Shown: positions 1-6,627 of the stretch, one piece after another | Layout of the letters: each line of letters starts with the position of its first letter | How positions within the stretch are numbered: the stretch's first letter is position 1 | NCBI GenBank assembly: GCA_012837465.1 | Contig: DURG01000235.1 | Span: forward strand, 1 to 7,310 | DNA length: 7,310 nucleotides | Direction: 5' to 3' | From: Propionibacterium sp. | GTDB taxonomy: Bacteria > Actinomycetota > Actinomycetes > Propionibacteriales > Propionibacteriaceae | Translations under genes and position numbers: made by a program | The notes under the pieces: generated by a model | The model's input: the letters and a program-made list of their open reading frames with translations, nothing else | The model's database searches: none | What the model was told of the DNA's origin: nothing

Positions 1-205
1 CAGCGCCGAGGTAGCCGTTCTCCGAGATTGGGGCGTCGCGCACCCGCTCCTTGCCGAACTGATCCACCAGGGAGCCGTTGGCGTTGATGGTGCTGCCGAT
101 GATTCCCCACGTCACGTCGAGGCCCATCAGGAAGACCTTGTCGTCCCTGGCCATCTCCTCGCGCTGGGCTTCGACGATGATGTCCATGTAAGTCATACTG
201 CGCAT
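1..205 (-). CDS. 2-oxoacid dehydrogenase E1 component, beta subunit (N-terminal part, gene runs off the left edge)
   Basis: Only the first 68 residues are in the window, starting MRSMTYMDIIVEAQREEM. Features typical of the transketolase-like beta subunit of pyruvate, acetoin or branched-chain 2-oxoacid dehydrogenases are the opening helix (MDIIVEAQREEMARDDKVF), the strand 'VFLMGLDV' (usually VFLMGEDV; here L replaces the usual E) and 'RVRDAPISENGYLGA' (usually RV.DTPISE.G..G). The beta subunit pairs with E1 alpha to form the thiamine-diphosphate active site for oxidative decarboxylation of a 2-oxoacid in the cytoplasm. The ATG at 205 was chosen because GAGGAG lies 8-10 nt upstream. That ribosome binding site directly follows the E1 alpha stop codon, with a 14-bp gap between genes, so the two would be co-transcribed and probably translationally coupled. 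Substrate class cannot be decided from this fragment, so no symbol is given. Confidence 0.88.
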   Translation of the reverse strand, partial: MRSMTYMDIIVEAQREEMARDDKVFLMGLDVTWGIIGSTINANGSLVDQFGKERVRDAPISENGYLGA

Positions 206-219
206 GGTGTTGTCTCCTC

Positions 220-920
220 TCAGCGCCGGATGTCGATGGGTTCGGTGAAGACGTGGGTGAACGCGTCCTCCACCGGGGGTTCTGGGGACTGGCGGGCGTA
301 CTCGACGGCGGCATCCACCTCCACGCGGATCTCCTCGTCGATGGTGTCGAGGTCGGCCACGTCGAGGTCCCATTCGTCGATCCGGCCCCGGAACAGTGTG
401 AGGGGGTCTCGCTGCTCGCGCCACTCGTCGACTTCGGCCTTCTCTCGGTAGGGCTCGGTGTACGGGCCGATCGCGTGGTTCTCGTAGCGGTAGGTGCGGG
501 TCTCGATCAGCGATGGCCCCTCGCCCGCCCTGGCCCTGTCCACGGCCTTCTTGACCGCTTCGTGGACGGCGACGATGTTCTGGCCGTCGACGATCTCGCC
601 GGGCATTGCATAGGCGACGCTGCGGGCGGCGATCGACTCGGAGGCTACGGCGTCGCGCCACGGCGTGTATTCGCCGTACCCGTTGTTCTCACACACGTAG
701 ACCACGGGCAGGTCCCACAGCGAAGCCATGTTGAGTGACTCGTGGAAGGTGCCCTCGTTGGAGGCACCATCGCCGAAGAAGCACAGGGTGACCCGGTGGA
801 AGTGTGAAATGCGCCGTACAACTCGCCCTTGAGGAGCAGGTCCTTCGTCGTCTCCTCGAAGTGGCGGATGCGGCTCATCCTTCGGTAGGCCTCGATGAGG
901 CGTTCTTTGGATAGTGACAC
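220..920 (-). pseudogene. 2-oxoacid dehydrogenase E1 alpha subunit, broken by a large internal deletion with frameshift
   Basis: The gene survives in two reading frames. Frame one starts at GTG 920 behind GGAAAGGG and reads VSLSKERLIEAYRRMSRIRH...LLLKGELYGAFHT, a normal E1 alpha N-terminus of about 38 residues. Near 796-812 it passes into another frame at RVTLCFFGDGASNEG and continues for about 190 residues to the TGA at 220-222. The second part contains the thiamine-diphosphate/Mg motif, GDGASNEG followed by ENNGYG, and the C-terminal region with RTYRYENHAIGPYTEPYR. Together the parts give about 229 residues, against roughly 320-340 for the family. The segment between 'GELYGA.H.Y.GQEA' and 'G..RVT.CFFGDG', which carries the first cofactor and substrate residues, is absent, and the joint is out of frame. 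It should not make an active E1 alpha. A TTG at 947 is an alternative start with no comparable ribosome binding site. An assembly collapse is the main alternative to a true pseudogene. Confidence 0.85.
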
Positions 921-935
921 GTCCCTTTCCCTTCC

Positions 936-967
936 GGGGACGCCCAAGTCTGGGACCGCAAGTCCCC
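936..967 (-). promoter_or_regulatory. GGGAC/GTCCC inverted repeats before the E1 alpha start (possible operator)
   Basis: On the minus strand the block begins GGGGACTTGCGGTCCC and ends GGGCGTCCCC. The outer GGGGAC/GTCCCC arms lie at 936-941 and 962-967; an inner GGGAC-ttgcg-GTCCC palindrome lies at 952-966. It ends about 16 nt upstream of the GTG start of E1 alpha. The half-sites resemble those of DosR/NarL-type response regulators (mycobacterial box TTSGGGACTWWAGTCCCSAA), but the spacing is one base longer. The hairpin could instead act in the mRNA leader. The repeat is seen directly; the regulator is inference. Confidence 0.35.
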
Positions 968-998
968 ACTAGCTGGAATGGCCACGCACCAGGCACGT

Positions 999-1064
999 CT
1001 ATGTGCCGGCGGTACTACCCATTGCAGCGCTCGGGTCACTGTGTGTGGGGGCGAGTTGACTCAT
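999..1064 (-). CDS. 21-residue ORF with very strong RBS; possible leader peptide or orphan gene start
   Basis: ATG at 1064 is preceded by GCGGAGG at 1071-1077 with 6 nt spacing, the best ribosome binding site in the window. It opens a 21-codon ORF beginning MSQLAPTHSDPSAAM and ending at TAG 999-1001. The stop codon lies in the loop of a small hairpin (GGCAC at 1003-1007, GTGCC at 992-996 on the minus strand). The frame points toward the broken E1 alpha gene, whose start is 79 nt further on. A strong site, a short peptide and a hairpin at the stop resemble an attenuation leader, but there is no run of regulatory codons. It may equally be the surviving 5' end of a deleted gene, since this locus has lost sequence elsewhere. 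No homology is recognised. Confidence 0.3.
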   Translation of the reverse strand: MSQLAPTHSDPSAAMGSTAGT

Positions 1065-1087
1065 CTAAAACCTCCGCTGGGGCGGGT

Positions 1088-1147
1088 TCGTTGCCTCACG
1101 TGATTTCTCCGGTTGTTGGGGTCGTTGCCTCACGTGGGGATCTCCGG
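1088..1147. repeat. Direct repeat TCGTTGCCTCACGTG, two copies 34 bp apart
   Basis: The 15-mer TCGTTGCCTCACGTG occurs perfectly at 1088-1102 and 1122-1136. Each copy is followed after a few bases by TCTCCGG (1106-1112 and 1141-1147), giving a repeat unit of about 34 bp that contains the palindrome CACGTG. The copies lie 13-60 bp upstream of the strong ribosome binding site at 1071-1077 on the minus strand, so they could be regulator sites. Multiple subterminal repeats are also typical of the ends of some insertion sequences, for example the IS21 family, and a membrane-gene relic begins within 50 bp. No transposase is present to decide. Confidence 0.6.
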
Positions 1148-1190
1148 CTGGGCATGATCGATCGTGTTTAACAACAACAGATTCTGAATG

Positions 1191-1340
1191 GACCACGAGC
1201 CACGGGGTGAGCACGGCCGGGTAGAGCCAGCGCCCGCGCCGGGAGAGGACGCTCTGGAAAGGCAGGATGAGCAGGAAGCCGAAGAGGATCTAGTTCCCGG
1301 TCTCATGGCCCAGCAGGGGGGTAGGGGCGCCTCTGTAGCC
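1191..1340 (-). pseudogene. Remnant of a membrane-protein gene with in-frame stop
   Basis: One minus-strand frame reads GYRGAPTPLLGHETGN, then TAG (1290-1292), then ILFGFLLILPFQSVLSRRGR and WLYPAVLTPWLVV. The central part is a plausible transmembrane helix followed by the positive cluster SRRGR and a second hydrophobic stretch, which is unusual for random high-GC sequence. The TAG could be a mutated TGG (Trp). There is no start codon with a ribosome binding site, the frame drifts into unrelated sequence at the direct repeats on its downstream side, and the upstream side runs into the selO start. I read it as a piece of a decayed membrane-protein gene of unknown family. Chance translation of noncoding DNA cannot be excluded. 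Confidence 0.3.
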
Positions 1341-1348
1341 TTGGCGCC

Positions 1349-2650
1349 GTGACCGCAATGGACTGGGGTTTCGACAACACCTATGTACGCGACCTGCCCG
1401 GCTTCTACCGGCCCTGGCGGCCCGGTGGGTCTCCGGCGCCGGAACTCGTGGTGGTCAACGACGAGTTGGCCCTCGAGCTCGGGCTGGATCCGGCCTGGCT
1501 GAGATCGCCCGACGGGGTCGCGGTCCTTTCCGGCAACTCGGTGCCCGACGGTGCCGAGCCGATCGCACAGGCCTACGCCGGCCATCAGTTCGGCCAACTC
1601 AGCCCGATGTTGGGCGACGGGCGCGCCGTGCTGCTGGGCGAGGTCGTCGACAAGCACGGCGATCGACGCGACGTCTCCCTCAAGGGATCCGGGCGCACGC
1701 CTTTCTCCCGCGGCGGCGACGGCAAGGCCGTCATCGGGCCGGTGTTGCGCGAGTACCTGATGGGCGAGGCGATGCGCGGCCTCGGCATCCCGACCACCCG
1801 CGCGCTGGCCGCGGTCACCACCGGGGAGACGGTGATGCGCCGGGGGAGGGAGCCCGGGGCGATCCTGACCCGGGTCGCGTCGTCGCACCTGCGCGTCGGC
1901 ACCTTTGAGATGGTGAGGCTGCACGGCAACGAGGAGCAGCTGCGCCAGTTGGCCGACTATGCAATGGCCCGCCACTACCCAGGGTTGGATGCTGGCGACT
2001 ACGCAGGTTTCCTGTCGGCGGTCGTGTCCCGGCAAGCGCAGTTGATCGCGGCTTGGATGAGCGTGGGCTTCATCCACGGGGTGATGAACACCGACAACAT
2101 GGCGATCTCGGGGGAGACGATCGACTACGGCCCCTGTGCATTCCTGGACGTGTACGAACCGGAGCAGGTGTTCAGCTCGATCGACGCCCAAGGCAGGTAC
2201 CGCTACAGCCAGCAGCCGGCCATCGCCGCGTGGAACCTGGCCCGCCTTGCGGAGACGCTCCTGCCGCTGATGGGCGGGGACGCGGCCGTGGACGACGCGA
2301 CCGGACGCGTCGAGGCATTCTTCGACGAGTACGGAGCGGCCCTCGCTGAACGGTTCAAGGCGAAGACCGACTCGCCGGCCGACTCGCTGCTGTCGCGCAT
2401 GCACGCGGACGGGCTCGATTTCACGAACACCTTCCGCGAGCTGCAGCCGGAAGGCAACCCGATCTACATCCCGCGCAACCACCTCGTCGAGGAAGCGCTC
2501 GCGGCAGCTGCCAGGGGGGACTATGCACCCTTCCAACAGTTGCTGGAACTCGTGCGGGATCCCTTCAGCGAGCGTCCCGGGATGGAGCGCTACGCCGAGC
2601 CTGCGCCGGCGGGTTTCACCGAGGGCTACCTGACCTTCTGCGGTACCTGA
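1349..2650 (+). CDS. selO: SelO family protein adenylyltransferase (YdiU/UPF0061), shortened C-terminal lobe
   Basis: SelO proteins have a kinase fold with ATP bound in flipped orientation; they transfer AMP to Ser/Thr/Tyr of client proteins and are linked to oxidative stress. Family signatures appear in order: FDNTYVRDLPGFY (8-20), QAYAGHQFGQLSPMLGDGRA (74-93), the catalytic-lysine strand SLKGSGRTPFSRGGDGKAV with K112, REYLMGEAM (134-142), GVMNTDNMAISGETIDYGPC with N247 and the DFG-like D259, and the ending YIPRNHLVEEAL...TFCGT. C263 and C431 match the two cysteines that form a regulatory disulfide in E. coli SelO. Length is 433 residues against about 480 usually: between FTNTFREL (358-365) and NPIYIPRNH (370-378) some 45-60 residues normal for the family are absent, in frame. 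Start is GTG 1349 or ATG 1358; no clear ribosome binding site is seen. A TAGCCT at 1336-1341 would allow a leaderless start. Confidence 0.92.
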   Translation: MTAMDWGFDNTYVRDLPGFYRPWRPGGSPAPELVVVNDELALELGLDPAWLRSPDGVAVLSGNSVPDGAEPIAQAYAGHQFGQLSPMLGDGRAVLLGEVVDKHGDRRDVSLKGSGRTPFSRGGDGKAVIGPVLREYLMGEAMRGLGIPTTRALAAVTTGETVMRRGREPGAILTRVASSHLRVGTFEMVRLHGNEEQLRQLADYAMARHYPGLDAGDYAGFLSAVVSRQAQLIAAWMSVGFIHGVMNTDNMAISGETIDYGPCAFLDVYEPEQVFSSIDAQGRYRYSQQPAIAAWNLARLAETLLPLMGGDAAVDDATGRVEAFFDEYGAALAERFKAKTDSPADSLLSRMHADGLDFTNTFRELQPEGNPIYIPRNHLVEEALAAAARGDYAPFQQLLELVRDPFSERPGMERYAEPAPAGFTEGYLTFCGT

Positions 2651-2750
2651 GCCTGGATCCACCGATCGGGACCTACTGCGCGTCCCTATCCAGGCACACT
2701 GGCTTCCTCGTGCCCACTCAACAGACGCCTGAGCCTGGATCCCCGATCGG
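2646..2750. repeat. Direct repeat spanning the selO stop codon (two copies, 82 bp apart)
   Basis: CCTGAGCCTGGATCC at 2646-2660 recurs exactly at 2728-2742. In both copies it is followed by CCGATCGG (2662-2669 and 2743-2750), the first copy having one extra A. The first copy contains the selO TGA. Between the copies lies unrelated sequence including GGGAC/GTCCC arms at 2668-2672 and 2682-2686. It looks like a short duplication of the gene end. Confidence 0.75.
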
Positions 2751-2757
2751 CCAAAGC

Positions 2758-2787
2758 AGAAGGCCCCGACCGAAGTCGGGGCCTTCT
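2758..2787 (-). terminator. Rho-independent-type terminator, 13-bp perfect stem
   Basis: AGAAGGCCCCGAC (2758-2770) pairs perfectly with GTCGGGGCCTTCT (2775-2787) around a 4-nt loop. It begins 3 nt after the tRNA-Lys 3' end on the minus strand, so it most likely ends that transcript. It may also stop selO transcription on the plus strand. The tail is only modestly T-rich on either side. Confidence 0.85.
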
Positions 2788-2790
2788 GTG

Positions 2791-2866
<76 letters not shown>

Positions 2867-2878
2867 GCGCGAGGATTA

Positions 2879-2908
2879 ACTGTAGACCTCGCGAAACCAG
2901 TTGTCCAA
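2879..2908 (-). promoter_or_regulatory. Promoter of tRNA-Lys
   Basis: On the minus strand TTGGAC (2903-2908) and TACAGT (2879-2884) are separated by 18 bp, close to the sigma-70 consensus TTGACA/TATAAT. The -10 box ends 12 nt before the mature tRNA 5' end, leaving a short leader for RNase P to remove. Confidence 0.65.
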
Positions 2909-2949
2909 TCGGGGGCCCAGAGAGCGCCGAACCCCTGGTCGGAGGCGGA

Positions 2950-3282
2950 TCAGTCGATGATGTTGGGCAGCGCCCTGTCGAGCACTTCCTCGACCTCGAT
3001 GCGGGTCTTCGGGCGGGTCACGCGGCCGACCTCCTGGCCGTCGCGCAGCAGCACCATCGTCGGCCAGAGCTTGATGCCGAACGACCGGCCGAGGGGGAGG
3101 CCCTTCCCATCGGCGACCTTGACGCGCTTCACGTCCGAACGCGGGTCGAGCGCCTCCGCGAGCACGGGCGCCGACGCGCGGCAGTAGCCGCACCAGTTCT
3201 GGCCGAACTCGAGGGCCACGAGGCCGGACATCGCGTCGACCTCGTCGCGGGTGGGCTGTTCGTCCATGTATCCGAGACTCAT
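2950..3282 (-). CDS. Thioredoxin-like protein with WCGYC active site
   Basis: This is a 110-residue single-domain thioredoxin fold. The redox motif WCGYC lies at 30-34 (classical thioredoxin has WCGPC), preceded by the strand LVALEFGQN. The cis-proline loop is LWPTMVLLRDGQEVGR with P74, and a C-terminal helix (EVEEVLDRALPNI) follows. The length matches thioredoxin. No signal peptide or membrane segment is seen, so it should act in the cytoplasm as a disulfide reductase; Tyr in place of Pro suggests a redox potential different from TrxA. Start: ATG 3282 has no ribosome binding site but sits 6 nt after TAGGCT, a possible -10 box, so the mRNA may be leaderless; the ATG at 3267 is an alternative. 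tRNA-Lys lies downstream in the same orientation with its own promoter. Clients are unknown. Confidence 0.9.
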   Translation of the reverse strand: MSLGYMDEQPTRDEVDAMSGLVALEFGQNWCGYCRASAPVLAEALDPRSDVKRVKVADGKGLPLGRSFGIKLWPTMVLLRDGQEVGRVTRPKTRIEVEEVLDRALPNIID

Positions 3283-3288
3283 GGCCCA

Positions 3289-3294
3289 AGCCTA
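3289..3294 (-). promoter_or_regulatory. Possible -10 box of the thioredoxin-like gene
   Basis: TAGGCT on the minus strand lies 6 nt before the ATG at 3282. This is the same spacing as the -10 box of the divergent gene at 3377. No good -35 box is seen at 16-18 bp, only a run of T. Confidence 0.3.
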
Positions 3295-3341
3295 GGGGGC
3301 CCGCATCGTCAAAAAAAGAGGAAAAAGGGTGGCTCAACCCC

Positions 3342-3370
3342 TTCAGTTCGTCGAATACATGAGCTATTAT
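3342..3370 (+). promoter_or_regulatory. Promoter of the DUF222 gene, giving a leaderless transcript
   Basis: TATTAT (3365-3370) matches the -10 consensus at five of six positions. TTCAGT (3342-3347) is a weak -35 box with a 17-bp spacer. Six bases separate the -10 box from the GTG at 3377, so transcription would begin at or very near the start codon. There is no Shine-Dalgarno sequence. The surrounding 3311-3376 is AT-rich against the rest of the window. Confidence 0.6.
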
Positions 3371-3376
3371 TAATGC

Positions 3377-4815
3377 GTGGAAAGCACGATAGCGCGAGAA
3401 CTGGCAGATGAGCTGCTCATGGCTCACCTGGCGGAGCGTCGCGCCCGTGCCACCCAGGTCGTGCTGATCGCGGATCTCGCGGAGCATTACATCCTCCCCG
3501 CCGGGGCAGAGGTGGTCCACGGCGTGATGGTGGACGCCCTCGTTGAGGAGGTCTATCCCTTCGGTGGGCCCGGCGCGCCACATGTCTCCGAGTTCCTTGC
3601 CATGGAGGTGGCCGCGCTGCTGCGGATCTCCAAGGCCAAGGCGTCAGTCATGATTCAGGGGGCCGTCCACCTCAAGTGGCAGCTTCCAGACCTGTTCGAA
3701 AAGGTGGAGCGCCTGCTGGTCGACGCAGATCGTGCGGTCCAGGCTTCGTATGCGGTCTCGGACCTGCCCAAGCCGTTGGCGGAGGCAGTCATCGCGCGCT
3801 GGTCACTCATTCAGGAGCGCTACGCCTGGAGCGGGGCGTTCCGCAAGCTCGACGAGCTGATCGCGGAGGTGGATCCCCGCCGTGCGGAGAAGGAGGCGGA
3901 GGCCCTCGAACGTCGGGGGGCGAAGATCTTCACGAGCTCTGACGTCTTGGGCTTGTCGGCCCTGGGCTTCATCGAGGCCACCGTCGACGTCATCGATGCC
4001 AAGCTCTTCGACGCGGCACTGAGTCAGGTGGCCGAACTGCTGAAGAAGGTGCAGGGTGACGATTCGTCGCTCGAGGTGCGCCGTGCCAAGGCCTTCGGCG
4101 TGCTCTCGCGCCCTGCCTACGCCCTGGCGCTGATCCAACAGGGCATCAACAATGTCCCTCAAGCTGAACTCCCCATCGAGCCCTTGGGTGACGATGGGCT
4201 CCCGCTGCACGGCTCTGCTGAGGGTTACCTCCCGGCCGGCTGCGCTGGGCACGTGTGCGGCACCATCGAGGTGCCGCTGGCCCGGCTCCAGCCCAAGGTT
4301 GAGGTCCAGGTCGTCGTCGAGGCCGATGCCGTCGGCTCCACCGGGATCGCCCGGATCGACGACGCGGTGCACGTCGCCGTCGACACCCTTGGCGAGGTAC
4401 TCGACGGCAAGGCCGTGAGGCTCCAGCCGGTCATCGACCTCCCGCGGATGCCGGAGGAGAGCCAGTACCGGCCCAGCGTTGCCATGCGGCGCGCGGTGCT
4501 GGCCCGCTGGCGCGAGGAGGTCGCCCCGTTCTCAAGTGGGCGGGCCATTAAGAAGGACCTTGACCACATCCTCGAATGGTTCAAGAAGCACGGCCCAGGC
4601 CAGACCAACCTCGACAACTTGGTCCCGATCCCCAGACAATTGCACCGCGCCAAGACGTGCGGCCTCTGGCTGATCAAGATGGACGACCAAGGCCGAGCCA
4701 TCTGGACCAGCCCGCTCGGCTACAGGTACGTCGTCACCCGATACGGCACCGAACCGTTGCTCTCCCTGCACCGCTACGGCCGCGACTACCAACGCGTCCG
4801 GAAACCCCAGGCTGC

Positions 4816-4819
<4 letters not shown>
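3377..4819 (+). CDS. DUF222 / 13E12-repeat family protein with degenerate HNH nuclease domain
   Basis: The 480-residue protein has the layout of actinobacterial DUF222-HNH proteins: an N-terminal helical DUF222 region (about 1-260, for example EFLAMEVAALLRISKAKASV and RAVQASYAVSDLPKPLAEAV), a middle part, and a C-terminal HNH-like domain (about 364-455). The latter is recognised by YRPSVAMRRAVLAR, DLDHILEW (394-401), NLDNL (411-415), LHRAKT (422-427) and the ending WTSPLGYRYVV. The usual zinc cysteines are missing: the C-x4-C before the DLDH motif is replaced by residues 380-385 (EVAPFS), and CRRHHRAKT has become PRQLHRAKT. H397 and H423 remain. Nuclease activity is therefore doubtful; the family's role is unknown, though many copies per genome are common. 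The GTG start is set by the -10 box 6 nt upstream. The stop overlaps the convergent treS stop. Confidence 0.85.
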
Positions 4820-6609
<1,790 letters not shown>

Positions 6610-6618
6610 GCTGTTCAT

Positions 6619-6625
6619 CCTCCTT
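6619..6625 (-). promoter_or_regulatory. Ribosome binding site that decides the treS start
   Basis: AAGGAGG on the minus strand touches ATG 6618 directly and lies 9 nt from ATG 6609. Zero spacing is not usable, so translation should begin at 6609 and give 597 residues starting MTESVPG. The site follows the topoisomerase TGA (6628-6630) by 2 nt, which suits translational coupling. Confidence 0.7.
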
Positions 6626-6627
6626 GA

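Noticed and set aside
914..1171. 85-codon plus-strand frame in the region before selO
   Set aside because: No ribosome binding site, biased composition and no recognisable motif; it crosses the inverted and direct repeats.
1130..2662. 510-codon open frame on the minus strand opposite selO
   Set aside because: It is a shadow of selO: low-complexity Arg/His/Gly/Pro-rich translation with no family match, while the plus strand has full SelO signatures.
2641..2670. Cluster of restriction-like hexamers (GGTACC, GGATCC, CGATCG) suggesting cloning-vector sequence
   Set aside because: The bases continue the selO C-terminus (FCGT) naturally, and such hexamers are frequent in high-GC DNA; no vector sequence surrounds them.
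3325..3343. AAGGGT/ACCCCTT inverted repeat followed by T-run on the minus strand, considered as a terminator
   Set aside because: The stem is only 4-6 bp with a bulge, and no minus-strand gene ends there; the A/T tracts fit the divergent promoter region better.
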